Positions 28,622-38,028 are shown, counted from the first letter of the stretch. The stretch: DNA of 64,000 bases from an uncultured Candidatus Pelagibacter sp. (GCF_943788075.1 NZ_CALSOW010000001.1:1-64000); one strand, 5' to 3'. The notes: generated by a model from the letters alone, not told the origin. Made by a program: numbers and translations.

Positions 28622-29110
28622 ATGCAATTTAAAGATAATACTAAGCAGAGAAATAAAACCATTCAAGGCTTAAGATCATTTAAAGACACTTTGCCAAAGA
28701 ATGTAAAAAAAATTATAAATAAAAAAGGACATATTTATTCTGAAACTTTAAATAATTGGAAATATATAGTTGGTGGGGATTTATTTAAAGTTTGTTACCC
28801 AAAAACATTTAAAAATTCAAATAAGTTTGGTGTTAGTACTTTATTAATAATGGTTAAAAGGGGCCATGAGGTTGATATGGAATATTCAAAAAAAGACATA
28901 ATGGATAAGATGAATAGCTTTTTTGGTTATGGGGTGGTTGAAAAACTTAAATTTATAAGTTTTGATGATAAACAAAATAATTTTACCCAATCTGAAATTA
29001 AACAAGAAAATGTCACAATTAATAAATATCAAGATAAGATCAATAATGTTAAAAATGATAAAATAAAAAAATCACTTATCGAACTAACCAAGGTATTTAA
29101 AAAAAAATGA
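28622..29110 (+). CDS. DUF721 (DciA-like) protein
   Basis: 162 aa. The first 100 residues match the DUF721 domain by its small basic KH-like shape: TLNNWKYIVGGDLFKVCYPKTF, then LLIMVKRGHEVDMEYSKKDIMDKMNSFFG. DUF721 proteins of the DciA group load the replicative helicase in bacteria lacking DnaC/DnaI; whether this shorter alphaproteobacterial branch does so is untested as far as I know. The mutY-DUF721-dsbA-smc order is conserved in alphaproteobacteria. The stop overlaps dsbA by 4 nt. Confidence 0.8.
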   Translation: MQFKDNTKQRNKTIQGLRSFKDTLPKNVKKIINKKGHIYSETLNNWKYIVGGDLFKVCYPKTFKNSNKFGVSTLLIMVKRGHEVDMEYSKKDIMDKMNSFFGYGVVEKLKFISFDDKQNNFTQSEIKQENVTINKYQDKINNVKNDKIKKSLIELTKVFKKK

Positions 29111-29685
29111 AAAAAATTTCAGCTTTTATACTTATATTTTTAAGCACTATCTCAAGTATTAATGCGGAGGAAATAAAAAGAATATTTGTTGGCAACAAAG
29201 ATGCAAAAATAACTATAATCGCATTTGAATCTTTAACCTGTAGCCACTGTGCGAGTTTTCACAAAGATGTGTATCCTCAATTAAAAAAAGAATACCTTGA
29301 TACAGGTGTAGCTAAAATTGAATTCAGACACTTTCCTCTAGATGTTGCGGCTTTTAATGCCTCTAAAGTTTCACAATGTAAAAATGATGGTGATTCGTCT
29401 ATTTTGAATAGTTTATATGCCAACCAGCAAAAATGGGTAAAGGGTAGTTCGGTAGAAGAAGCAAATGAAAATCTTCAAAAATTTCTAATTAGTGAAGGCT
29501 TTGATCTAAATTTTGAAAAATGCATAAATAACAAAGAAATAGAAGATTTTGTTTTAAATGACCGAATAGATGGAGTTAAAAAATTTAAAGTAAATGCTAC
29601 TCCTACGATAATAATCAATAATCAAAAATTTGAAAAAACTCTAAATTATAAAAATTTAAAAAAAGCTCTAGAAAAACTGATATAA
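29107..29685 (+). CDS. periplasmic DsbA-family thiol oxidoreductase
   Basis: 192 aa with a signal peptide (ISAFILIFLSTISSINAEE). The thioredoxin-fold active site is CSHC in ESLTCSHCASFH, and the cis-Pro loop is ATPTIIIN. The inserted helical domain between them is typical of DsbA/DsbG/BdbD-like proteins. Likely role: oxidising or shuffling disulfides in exported proteins such as the Cys-rich hydrolase at 2.2 kb (inference). It overlaps DUF721 by 4 nt and ends 8 nt before smc. Confidence 0.88.
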   Translation: MKKISAFILIFLSTISSINAEEIKRIFVGNKDAKITIIAFESLTCSHCASFHKDVYPQLKKEYLDTGVAKIEFRHFPLDVAAFNASKVSQCKNDGDSSILNSLYANQQKWVKGSSVEEANENLQKFLISEGFDLNFEKCINNKEIEDFVLNDRIDGVKKFKVNATPTIIINNQKFEKTLNYKNLKKALEKLI

Positions 29686-29693
29686 GTTAATGC

Positions 29694-32267
29694 ATGGAGT
29701 TTAAAAAAATCCAATTAAATGGATTTAAATCTTTTGCAGATAAAACCAATTTTCTAATTGAAGAAGGTCTTACAGGAATTGTGGGTCCAAACGGATGTGG
29801 AAAATCTAATATTGTAGAATCCTTGAGATGGGTAATGGGAGAAACATCTGCAAAGAGTATGCGTGGCTCTGGAATGGAAGATGTAATATTTAATGGCACT
29901 TCTAATAAAGCTTCAAAAAATATTGCAGAAGTTTCAATTAATGTAGAAAACAAAAATAACGAAGGACCCGTTCAATACCGTGATCTAGATCAAATAAATG
30001 TCAGAAGAAAAATAGAAAAAGATAAAGGTTCTAAATTTTATATTAATGACAAAGAGGTAAGAGCAAGGGATGCTCAAATGTTTTTTGCAGATTTATCAAC
30101 TGGCGCTCACTCACCCTCTATGATTAGTCAAGGACGTATCGGAGCTTTAGTTACTGCAAAACCAACCGATCGAAGAGCTATTTTAGAAGAGGCAGCAGGA
30201 ATTTCTGGGTTGCATGTTCGAAGACATGAAGCCGAACTAAGATTGGGAGCTGCAGAAAATAACCTTAAAAGAGCAGATGAATTAAGAAGACAACAAGAAA
30301 AACAGTTAGCCAACCTTCAAAAACAAGCAGAGGAAGCTACAAAATATAAATTAATATCTGAAGAAATTAAAAAGATTGAAGCTGGGTTGTATTACTTAAA
30401 ACTATTAGAAATTGATAAAGAGATAAAAATTGAAAATGAGATTAATAATGAAGCAGGAGGAGAAGTAGAGGGATTTAATAACAAAATAGCTGAGCTTGAA
30501 AATTTAATTAAAACAGCTACGGAAAAAGTATCTCCTTTAAGAGAAAAAAATATTGAAAATTTGTCTAGAATACAAAGGCTGAACCTTGAACTACAAAGCT
30601 TAGATGAAGAAAATACTAGAATACAAGATGAAATAGAGTCTATTAATAAATCAATAATAACTCTGGATGAAGATATAAATAGAGAAAGAGGAATAATTAT
30701 AGACGCAAATTCAAATGAAAAAAGACTTAAAGAAGAAAAAGCAGATTTAATAGAAATAGATTCTAAATATTTTGAAACTGAAAAACTATCTAATGAAGAT
30801 TTAGAAAATGCAAAAAAAGAACTTAAAAAAGAACAGGAATCTGTAGATGAAGTCGTAAATAATATCGCTGAAGGAACTGTTAGTATAAGTATAGGTCCAA
30901 TTACAAACGTTCAAAACTCAATTAATAGAGCTAAAGAATTAATTGATAGTAATGAAATTAATCAAGCAGTTACATTACTAGACAGATGCAATATTGAGCT
31001 TGATAATTTTTTAAATGATTTAAAAAATGAGAAAAGTAGAAAAGAACTATTAAGTGTAAATGAGAAATCAAAAAATATAAAACAACTTCAAGAGAAATAT
31101 GCTGACGCTTATAGTAAAAATCAATCAATCAAAAATGAGTCAATTAAGCGTAATGAAAGAATAAAAACTATTGAAACTGAAATTGAAAGTTGGAAAAACT
31201 TGCTATCAAATTCCGAAAAAATGGTCGCTGAATTAATTGAGCGAAAAAATAAACTTTCAGCTCAATTAAAAGAGCTTGATAATCAACCAAGAGTTCAAGC
31301 AGAAAGAAAAGGTCAAATTTCTGAGAATTTAAGAATTTCTGATAAAGAAAAAATTGATAATGATGTAATTATTGAAGAGACTGATAATAAAATTGAAACG
31401 TTAAGAAATGAGTTAAATGAAATTCAAGAACAATCTATTCAAATTAGAGAAAGAAAAGCAAGTTCAGGAGCAACCATAGAGGGTCTCCAAAAAAGAAAAA
31501 ATGATTTATTGGATAGAATAAATTCTGAATTGAGTTTATCTGAAGATAATATTTTAGAAAATTCTAACCTATTTGGGGCTGAAGAATTGCCAGTGACGAT
31601 TGATCAAGAAGATGCTTTAGACAAAAAAAAGCAAGAAAGAGAAAGTTTGGGATCTGTTAATTTAAAAGCTGATGAAGAAACTAGTAAATATGAAGATGAA
31701 ATTAAAAAAATGGAACAAGATCGTTCTGATTTAGTGACAGCAATAATGAAATTAAAAGATAGTATCAATGAACTGAATCAAAAAGGAAGAGAAAGATTAA
31801 TTGAGGCTTTTGAAAAAGTTAATAGAAAGTTTAACGAAGTTTACACAAAACTTTTTAATGGAGGAAATGCTAAATTAGAATTAGTTGATTCGGATGATCC
31901 ACTAGAAGCAGGACTAGAAATGTTAGTCAGTCCTCCAGGCAAAAGACTTCAGTCAATAACGTTGCTCTCTGGTGGTGAGCAAGCGCTTACTGCTTTATCA
32001 CTAATTTTTGCAGTTTTTTTAACTAACCCATCTCCCATTTGTGTGTTAGATGAAGTGGATGCTCCCCTTGATGATGCAAATGTTACAAGATTTTGTAATT
32101 TACTTGAGGAACTAATTAAAATTACAAATACAAAATTTATTATTGTAACTCACCATGCTTTAACGATGTCTAAAATGAACAGACTTTATGGAGTAACAAT
32201 GCCAGAAAAAGGTATCAGTCAACTAGTAGCTGTTGATTTGCAAAAAGCAGAGAGTATGGTCGCCTAA
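29694..32267 (+). CDS. smc: chromosome segregation ATPase SMC, short form without an obvious hinge
   Basis: 857 aa, against about 1150-1200 in typical SMCs. The ATPase head is complete: FKSFADKTNFLIE, Walker A GPNGCGKSN (residues about 32-40), the Q-loop/SMC segment SMISQGRIGALVTAKPTDRRAI, the signature LLSGGEQALTALSLIF, and Walker B ICVLDEVDAPLDD. Between residues about 180 and 690 it is almost all charged coiled coil. The middle (about 385-440, VVNNIAEGTVSISIGPITNV) is the only break, and no Gly-rich globular hinge with GYExALGAAL-type sequence is seen. No scpA or scpB lies nearby. Confidence 0.93.
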   Translation: MEFKKIQLNGFKSFADKTNFLIEEGLTGIVGPNGCGKSNIVESLRWVMGETSAKSMRGSGMEDVIFNGTSNKASKNIAEVSINVENKNNEGPVQYRDLDQINVRRKIEKDKGSKFYINDKEVRARDAQMFFADLSTGAHSPSMISQGRIGALVTAKPTDRRAILEEAAGISGLHVRRHEAELRLGAAENNLKRADELRRQQEKQLANLQKQAEEATKYKLISEEIKKIEAGLYYLKLLEIDKEIKIENEINNEAGGEVEGFNNKIAELENLIKTATEKVSPLREKNIENLSRIQRLNLELQSLDEENTRIQDEIESINKSIITLDEDINRERGIIIDANSNEKRLKEEKADLIEIDSKYFETEKLSNEDLENAKKELKKEQESVDEVVNNIAEGTVSISIGPITNVQNSINRAKELIDSNEINQAVTLLDRCNIELDNFLNDLKNEKSRKELLSVNEKSKNIKQLQEKYADAYSKNQSIKNESIKRNERIKTIETEIESWKNLLSNSEKMVAELIERKNKLSAQLKELDNQPRVQAERKGQISENLRISDKEKIDNDVIIEETDNKIETLRNELNEIQEQSIQIRERKASSGATIEGLQKRKNDLLDRINSELSLSEDNILENSNLFGAEELPVTIDQEDALDKKKQERESLGSVNLKADEETSKYEDEIKKMEQDRSDLVTAIMKLKDSINELNQKGRERLIEAFEKVNRKFNEVYTKLFNGGNAKLELVDSDDPLEAGLEMLVSPPGKRLQSITLLSGGEQALTALSLIFAVFLTNPSPICVLDEVDAPLDDANVTRFCNLLEELIKITNTKFIIVTHHALTMSKMNRLYGVTMPEKGISQLVAVDLQKAESMVA

Positions 32268-32276
32268 ACTATATAG

Positions 32277-32552
32277 ATGTCAAAAGATCCGTTTAAAACT
32301 CGCCTAGAGATTGCAAAAAGCAAGATTTCAAAGAAAAACTTGTACAATAAAAAGGATAATCCATCTTCTATTGGAACAGCCTTTAAATTAAGCACAGAAT
32401 TAGTATCTGCTGTTGCTGTAGGGACAATTATTGGGTTTATTTTTGATAAGACCTTTGGTACTAAACCCTGGTTTATATTAATATTTTTTTTTGTAGGTGT
32501 GGTTGCTGGTATTACCAACGTAATTAGGTCTGCAAAAAATATGCAAAAATAG
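32277..32552 (+). CDS. atpI: ATP synthase protein I (AtpI/AtpZ family)
   Basis: 91 aa with a basic, soluble N-terminus and two hydrophobic helices (LVSAVAVGTIIGFIFD and WFILIFFFVGVVAGITNV) with the Gly-rich pattern of AtpI/AtpZ. It is thought to help c-ring assembly or Mg2+ handling. It leads the Fo operon, 10 nt before atpB, and begins 9 nt after smc. Confidence 0.88.
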   Translation: MSKDPFKTRLEIAKSKISKKNLYNKKDNPSSIGTAFKLSTELVSAVAVGTIIGFIFDKTFGTKPWFILIFFFVGVVAGITNVIRSAKNMQK

Positions 32553-32562
32553 ATAAAATTTT

Positions 32563-33297
32563 ATGGCATCAAATCCAATGACCCAATTCAATGTGCACAG
32601 AATTGGACCAGACATCAAAATAGGCACATTTGACATCTCATTTACAAATGCAAGTTTGTTTATGATTATTAGTTCAGTAGCAATATTAATAATTTTTAAT
32701 CTTGGATCAAAAAAAAATTCATTAATACCAAATAAAATTCAACTTTTAGCAGAGCTTAGTTATACTTTTGTCTCAAAAATGATAAGCGATACTGCAGGTC
32801 TTAAAGCAAAACCCTATTTTGCTTTTATATTTTCACTTTTTATGTTTGTGCTGTTTTGTAATATGTTTGGGATGATACCTTATACTTTTACTGTAACTAG
32901 TCATATCATTGTAACATTTGTTTTAGCTTCATTTATTTTTATTGGTGTAACTATTATTGGATTTATGAAACATGGTTTTGGATATTTAAAATTATTTGTA
33001 CCAAGTGGTGTCCCTGCAGTACTACTACCACTGATCGTGATTATTGAAATAATTTCTTACTTAAGTAGACCAATTAGTTTATCAGTTAGATTATTTGCTA
33101 ACATGATGGCAGGTCACACAATGATGAAAGTTTTCGGAGGCTTTGTAATAAGTCTTGGAATAGTTGGTGGATGGCTTCCACTGAGTTTTTCGGTTGCATT
33201 AACAGGCTTAGAGATACTAGTTGCTTTTCTTCAGGCTTATGTTTTTGCAATTTTAACCTGCATCTATTTAAATGATGCATTAAATTTACACCATTAA
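32563..33297 (+). CDS. atpB: ATP synthase Fo subunit a
   Basis: Forms the two proton half-channels against the c ring. 244 aa with five to six helices. The N-terminus (NPMTQFNVHRIGP) is typical of alphaproteobacteria. The essential Arg is in SLSVRLFANMMAGH, and the C-terminal helix reads GLEILVAFLQAYVFAILTCIYLND. The F1 genes are not in the window, in line with the split Fo and F1 operons of this class. Confidence 0.97.
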   Translation: MASNPMTQFNVHRIGPDIKIGTFDISFTNASLFMIISSVAILIIFNLGSKKNSLIPNKIQLLAELSYTFVSKMISDTAGLKAKPYFAFIFSLFMFVLFCNMFGMIPYTFTVTSHIIVTFVLASFIFIGVTIIGFMKHGFGYLKLFVPSGVPAVLLPLIVIIEIISYLSRPISLSVRLFANMMAGHTMMKVFGGFVISLGIVGGWLPLSFSVALTGLEILVAFLQAYVFAILTCIYLNDALNLHH

Positions 33298-33305
33298 TTA
33301 ACATA

Positions 33306-33318
33306 GGAGGATATAATG
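33306..33318 (+). promoter_or_regulatory. strong Shine-Dalgarno for atpE
   Basis: A full AGGAGG at 33306-33311 sits 4 nt before the atpE ATG at 33316. Most genes in this window start with no or weak Shine-Dalgarno (many overlap the gene before), so this perfect site stands out. It fits the need to make about ten or more c subunits per complex. Confidence 0.75.
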
Positions 33319-33543
33319 GAATTAGAAGCAGCAAAAATGATCGGGGCAGGTTTGGCAGCAATAGCTTTAGCTGGTGCCGGTGTTGGTATTGGAATAATTT
33401 TTGGAAATTATTTGTCTGGTGCAATGAGAAATCCATCAGCAGCACAAAAACAATTTCCTAACTTGCTTTTAGGTTTTGCACTTGCAGAAGCAACAGGATT
33501 ATTTGGATTAGTAGTTGCGTTAATCATTCTATTTGCATTTTAA
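33316..33543 (+). CDS. atpE: ATP synthase Fo subunit c
   Basis: 75 aa hairpin of two helices: a Gly/Ala-rich first helix (GAGLAAIALAGAGVGIGIIFGNYL), the polar loop RNPSAAQKQFPN, and a second helix with the proton-binding Glu in GFALAEATGLFGLVVAL. No extra polar residues typical of sodium-binding c subunits are seen, so a proton ring is likely. It is preceded by an unusually strong ribosome-binding site. Confidence 0.97.
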   Translation: MELEAAKMIGAGLAAIALAGAGVGIGIIFGNYLSGAMRNPSAAQKQFPNLLLGFALAEATGLFGLVVALIILFAF

Positions 33544-33548
33544 ATTTG

Positions 33549-34139
33549 ATGATTAAAAAAATATATTTTCAGTCAATATTTTTTAGCTTCTTTTTGGTAT
33601 TGGAAGCTTTTGCAGCTGAAAGCGGAGGTATGCCTCAATTAAATCCTGAATTTTGGATTTCGCAGATTTTTTGGTTAACACTAACCTTTGGAATTTTGTA
33701 TATAATTTTATCAAAATTTATACTTCCAAAAATTAGTGACAACTTAGAGTCTCGAAAATCGCAAATTTTAGAGAATATTGAGGCTGCAGAGAAACAAAGA
33801 GAAAATAGTGAAGAAAAGCTTAAGGAATATGAAGAAATTATTTCAAAAAGTAAGCTGGAAGCAAAGAACATTTTCAATCTAGCAAGAGAAAAGACATTAA
33901 AAGACATTGGCTCAAAAAAAGAGGTTCTAGATAAACAAATTGATGATGAAATTGGTAAAGCAGAAAATGAAATAAAAGAACTACAAAATAGTGCAGCTGA
34001 AAAAATTAATAAAATAGCTATAGATACTTCATCAGAATTAATCCAAAAACTTATTGGTGCTGAAGTGAATAACAGCAGCATATCAGCAATTGTAGATGAT
34101 TTATCTAAAAGAAGTGGAGATAAGTATTATGGCAATTGA
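33549..34139 (+). CDS. atpG: ATP synthase Fo subunit b'
   Basis: 196 aa from ATG 33549 (a TTG sits directly before it). An extra hydrophobic N-terminal segment precedes GGMPQLNPEFWISQIFWLTLTFGILYIILSKFILPKI, the single membrane helix, then a long charged coiled coil. Alphaproteobacteria and phototrophs have two non-identical stator subunits, b and b'; the first of the pair is b'. Its end overlaps atpF by 11 nt. Confidence 0.9.
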   Translation: MIKKIYFQSIFFSFFLVLEAFAAESGGMPQLNPEFWISQIFWLTLTFGILYIILSKFILPKISDNLESRKSQILENIEAAEKQRENSEEKLKEYEEIISKSKLEAKNIFNLAREKTLKDIGSKKEVLDKQIDDEIGKAENEIKELQNSAAEKINKIAIDTSSELIQKLIGAEVNNSSISAIVDDLSKRSGDKYYGN

Positions 34140-34626
34140 TGCAACGTTTTGGGTAGCAGTTTCTTTTGTTATTTTTTTTGGAGCTTTAATTTATTTAAAA
34201 ATTCCTCAAAAAATCACTGAGATGTTAGATAAAATGATCTCTGATATTAAAAACGAAATTGATGAAAGTGAAAAACTAAGAACTGAGGCGAAGACATTGC
34301 TTGATAATGCCCAAAATAAGTTAGATACAGCACAAACGGTTAGTAATGAAATTTTGGATGAAGCGAAAAAAGATTCAGATAAATTAATTATTGAACTAAA
34401 TGATAAATTTCACAAATCATCAGAAATTAAGAAAAATTTAGCTGAAAATAAAATAAGCCAAATGAAGGAAACAGCAATTAAAGAAATTAAAGATGCGTCA
34501 ATTAAAATTGCTGTGGATTCAGTGAAAAAGATTATCACAACTTCTGTCGATAAATCTAAACTTGACGCAGTATTTCAAAAAAACTTAGATGAAACTAAAG
34601 AAGAGTTAAAAAAGATTAACTCATAA
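34129..34626 (+). CDS. atpF: ATP synthase Fo subunit b
   Basis: 165 aa from ATG 34129, inside the b' gene. One N-terminal membrane helix (FWVAVSFVIFFGALIYL) precedes a coiled coil rich in Lys and Glu (the stator stalk that reaches F1). It ends the Fo operon; 39 nt separate it from crtI. Confidence 0.92.
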   Translation: MAIDATFWVAVSFVIFFGALIYLKIPQKITEMLDKMISDIKNEIDESEKLRTEAKTLLDNAQNKLDTAQTVSNEILDEAKKDSDKLIIELNDKFHKSSEIKKNLAENKISQMKETAIKEIKDASIKIAVDSVKKIITTSVDKSKLDAVFQKNLDETKEELKKINS

Positions 34627-34665
34627 TATTCTTACAATTTTATTAAAAAACTATAAATTATTAAA

Positions 34666-36126
34666 ATGAATTCTATAGTTATTGGTTCTGGGTTTGGTGG
34701 AATAGCAGCTGCTCTAAGGCTTAAAGCTAAAGGTCATCAAGTTACACTAGTAGAGAAACATCCTGATTTAGGTGGCAGAGCAAGAGTATTTAAAAAAAAT
34801 GGCTTTACGTTTGATGGTGGACCAACTGTTATAACAGCACCTTATTTAATAAACGAGTTATTTGATTTATTCAAAAAAGATCCTAAAGATTATATTGAAC
34901 TTACTCCACTAAAAATTTGGTACCAATTCATTTTTGAAGATAAAACAAAATTTAATTACTCTGGAAATGAAGCAGAAATGGAAAGTCAAATTCAAAAAAT
35001 AAACATGGTTGATGTGAAAGGTTATGAAAGATTGGTAAATTTTACAAAAAAAATTTTTGACAAAGGTTTTACTGAGCTTGCAGATGTTCCTTTTGATAAA
35101 CCATTTGTAATGATGAAACAATTACCTGCACTTTTAAAACTTAAAAGCTATAAATCGGTTTATTCATTGGTATCTTCATACATACAAAGTGAAAAATTAA
35201 GAAGAATGCTAAGTATGCACCCTCTTTTAGTTGGAGGAAACCCATTTTCAACAACCTCTATATATGGACTAATTTTGTACTTAGAAAAAAAATGGGGGAT
35301 ACATTACTCAATGGGTGGAACTGGAAATATAATAAAAGGTTACGAAAAATTAATGAATGAAGTGGGTATAAAGATATTAAAAGAAAGCGAAGTTACCAAA
35401 ATAATTTCAAAAAATAATAAAATTTCTGGTGTTCAAATAAATAATCAAATCAATATAGATACTGATAATGTGATTTGCAATGCAGATCCACCTGCTGTTT
35501 ATGAAAAATTGTTGGGTCAAAATAAAAATGATTCAATTCTATTTAATTGGAAAAAAAATCGTATGGAATATTCTATGGGATTATTTGTGTACTATTTTGG
35601 AACAAAAAAAATATATGAAAATGTTGAGCATCACACAATAAAGTTTGGTAATAAATATAAAGAACATCTAGATGATATATTTGATAAAAAAAAATTAAAT
35701 GAGGATATTAGCTATTATCTTCATAGACCAACAGCGACTGATAAATCGATGGCTCCTGAAGGCAATGACTGTTTTTATGTCCTAGTCCCTGTCCCTAACA
35801 ACCAATCCAAAATTAATTGGGATATTGAAGGTGAAAAAATGAAAAAATTAGTGATAGATAAAATGGAAAAAGATTTGATGCCTAATCTTAGTGAAAATAT
35901 TATCGAAGATTTTTATCTTACACCAGATTACTTTGAAAAAGATCTGAATACAAAATATGGTTCTGGTTTTTCTATCCAGCCAAAATTTACTCAATCAGCA
36001 TACTTTAGATTTCATAATAAATCAGAGGTATATGATGGTCTTTACTTTGTTGGAGCAGGAACACACCCTGGGGCAGGTGTGCCAGGTGTATTGTCTTCCG
36101 CAAAAGTATTAGATAAAATCATATAA
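34666..36126 (+). CDS. crtI: phytoene desaturase
   Basis: Desaturates phytoene to lycopene. 486 aa. It has the FAD-binding start IVIGSGFGGIAAALRL, the CrtI pattern LGGRARVFKKNGFTFDGGPTV, and the C-terminal signature YFVGAGTHPGAGVPGVLSSAK. It opens a crtI-crtB-crtY-blh set with 1-14 nt overlaps or gaps. Together these genes give beta-carotene and then retinal, the chromophore of proteorhodopsin. Confidence 0.95.
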   Translation: MNSIVIGSGFGGIAAALRLKAKGHQVTLVEKHPDLGGRARVFKKNGFTFDGGPTVITAPYLINELFDLFKKDPKDYIELTPLKIWYQFIFEDKTKFNYSGNEAEMESQIQKINMVDVKGYERLVNFTKKIFDKGFTELADVPFDKPFVMMKQLPALLKLKSYKSVYSLVSSYIQSEKLRRMLSMHPLLVGGNPFSTTSIYGLILYLEKKWGIHYSMGGTGNIIKGYEKLMNEVGIKILKESEVTKIISKNNKISGVQINNQINIDTDNVICNADPPAVYEKLLGQNKNDSILFNWKKNRMEYSMGLFVYYFGTKKIYENVEHHTIKFGNKYKEHLDDIFDKKKLNEDISYYLHRPTATDKSMAPEGNDCFYVLVPVPNNQSKINWDIEGEKMKKLVIDKMEKDLMPNLSENIIEDFYLTPDYFEKDLNTKYGSGFSIQPKFTQSAYFRFHNKSEVYDGLYFVGAGTHPGAGVPGVLSSAKVLDKII

Positions 36127-36977
36127 TGTCAGAACAGAGTTATTTATCAATATACGCAAAATCTTTTAATTGGGCAGGTTTTTTCTTGCCCAAACAAACT
36201 TATTTAAAATGTTCAGCTTTGTATGATTTTTGCAGAGTTGCTGACAACATTGCAGATAGCAATGAAACTATTGAGATAAAAAAAATAAAATTTTTTGATT
36301 TTCAACATAATTTTAATAATCATAAATTTGATGATCCAATTATTAAGAATATGTGGCAACTCATAAATGAGTTTGATATTCCATTAAAAGTTGTTCATGA
36401 TCTACTAGATGGAATAAATTCTGATATTCAAAAAGATATAAAATTGAATAAAAAAAAGGATTTATTACTATACTCCTATAGGGTAGCAGGAACTGTTGGT
36501 TTAATGATGGCTAAAATTTTAAGAGTAAATAAAAAAAGCTCATTAAAATCAGCTATTGATCTTGGTATAGCCATGCAACTAACAAATATATCTAGGGATG
36601 TTGTAGAGGACCTTAATTTTGGAAGATCTTACATAAATCTTAATTTTGAAGAAATAAGATCTACAATCAAACTTTCAGAAAGTTATTATAGAAATTCGTT
36701 CTATTCAATTAAAGAAATCCCTTTTACTTTTCGTTTTGCTATTTTAGTTGCAAGAAGAGTTTATAGAAAAATAGGTTATAAAATTCTAAAAAAAAAAAAT
36801 TTAATAGATTATAAAAAATCTGGAAAAATTTATGTCTCTAACATTGAAAAAATAATTGAAACTTTATTATCTATTTTTGACTTAATTAAGTTATCACTTA
36901 TAAGTAAGAACGATGACAATATTGAACACGATCATATTTTAATTAATGAAGAAATTAATTTAGATGAAAGAATTTGA
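36126..36977 (+). CDS. crtB: phytoene synthase
   Basis: Condenses two geranylgeranyl diphosphates. 283 aa. Both Asp-rich Mg2+-diphosphate motifs are present: RVADNIADSNE near residue 38 and NISRDVVEDLNFGRSYI near 158. It overlaps crtI by 1 nt (TAATG) and crtY by 14 nt. No GGPP synthase (crtE) lies in the window. Confidence 0.94.
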   Translation: MSEQSYLSIYAKSFNWAGFFLPKQTYLKCSALYDFCRVADNIADSNETIEIKKIKFFDFQHNFNNHKFDDPIIKNMWQLINEFDIPLKVVHDLLDGINSDIQKDIKLNKKKDLLLYSYRVAGTVGLMMAKILRVNKKSSLKSAIDLGIAMQLTNISRDVVEDLNFGRSYINLNFEEIRSTIKLSESYYRNSFYSIKEIPFTFRFAILVARRVYRKIGYKILKKKNLIDYKKSGKIYVSNIEKIIETLLSIFDLIKLSLISKNDDNIEHDHILINEEINLDERI

Positions 36978-38028
36978 TTATATAATTATAGGTGGAGGTT
37001 GCGCAGGTCTCTCATTAGCGTATGAGCTAGAAATTTATGATAAGTTAAAAAATAAAACTTTAGCAATAATTGAGCCAAGAGAAGAGTATAAAAGAGATAA
37101 AACTTGGTCTTTTTGGAAGATTTTTTCACATAATTTCGATGACTGTATTAAAAAAAGCTGGAATAATTTTACAATAAATACTCCAGATGAAACGAAATAT
37201 GTAGATTGCCAATCTACCCCATACCAGACAATTGATAGTGGTATGTTTTATGAAAAAATACTTTCAAAACTTAAATCAAATAAAAATATTTATTTTTTTA
37301 AAAGTATTGATGAACTAGATAAATCAAATTCACTTGTATTTAGTAGTGTGCCTAATTTTAAAAATAAACATAATGATTTGTGGCAGCATTTTTGTGGAGT
37401 TGAAATAGAAACTGATAGAGATTTTTTTGATGATGAAATATTTAATTTAATGGATTTTGCTTGTGATCAAAGAAACAAAGTTCATTTTTTTTATACGCTA
37501 CCATTTACAAAAAGAAATGCATTAGTTGAAACTACATGGATATCCGAACTAAATGATGAAAGGCTTAAAGATTATGATAAGCAAATCGATGATTATTTGA
37601 GTAAACACCTTAATATCAAAAACTGTAAAATTAATTTCAAAGAAACTGGTGCAATCCCACTTTTTAGACAAAAAAACTTAAATAAATTAAATGAAATTTA
37701 CATAGGTTCAGCAGGTGGTATGACTAGATTAAGTACAGGTTACACTTTCCTAAATATTCAAGAACAGAGCAGATATATAAGAGAAAACATAGAAAATATT
37801 AAAAATATAAATCTATTTAAGATTAACTCAAAATATGATTTTTTAGATAAAATCTTATTAAAAGTTCTTAAAAATAATTCTACAGAAATGAGTAATATAT
37901 TTTTCAGAGTTTTTAATTCAAAACCCAAAACAGCTATTAATTTTTTATCAAATAAAAGCAATTTTTTTGAAGATTTAGAAGTTATTCTTAAAATGCCTAA
38001 GTGGAAATTTTTAAAAGAATTAATTTAA
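36964..38028 (+). CDS. crtY: lycopene beta-cyclase
   Basis: Cyclises both ends of lycopene to give beta-carotene. 354 aa. It starts with the dinucleotide fold FDYIIIGGGCAGLSLAYEL, has the CrtY features KTWSFWKI, PFTKRNALVETTW (with E of the active site), and the GSAGGMTRLSTGYTF segment. It precedes blh by 1 nt. Confidence 0.93.
   Translation: MKEFDYIIIGGGCAGLSLAYELEIYDKLKNKTLAIIEPREEYKRDKTWSFWKIFSHNFDDCIKKSWNNFTINTPDETKYVDCQSTPYQTIDSGMFYEKILSKLKSNKNIYFFKSIDELDKSNSLVFSSVPNFKNKHNDLWQHFCGVEIETDRDFFDDEIFNLMDFACDQRNKVHFFYTLPFTKRNALVETTWISELNDERLKDYDKQIDDYLSKHLNIKNCKINFKETGAIPLFRQKNLNKLNEIYIGSAGGMTRLSTGYTFLNIQEQSRYIRENIENIKNINLFKINSKYDFLDKILLKVLKNNSTEMSNIFFRVFNSKPKTAINFLSNKSNFFEDLEVILKMPKWKFLKELI

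Noticed and set aside
33098..33445. Minus-strand 115-codon frame over atpB/atpE
   Set aside because: Antisense to two highly conserved genes; composition is typical of shadow frames.
33635..34081. Minus-strand 148-codon frame over atpG
   Set aside because: Ser- and Phe-rich antisense of a Lys/Glu coiled coil; no support.
34627..34665. Promoter before crtI (TTACAA ... TATAAA)
   Set aside because: The spacing is only 14 bp; kept out of the feature list as too weak.
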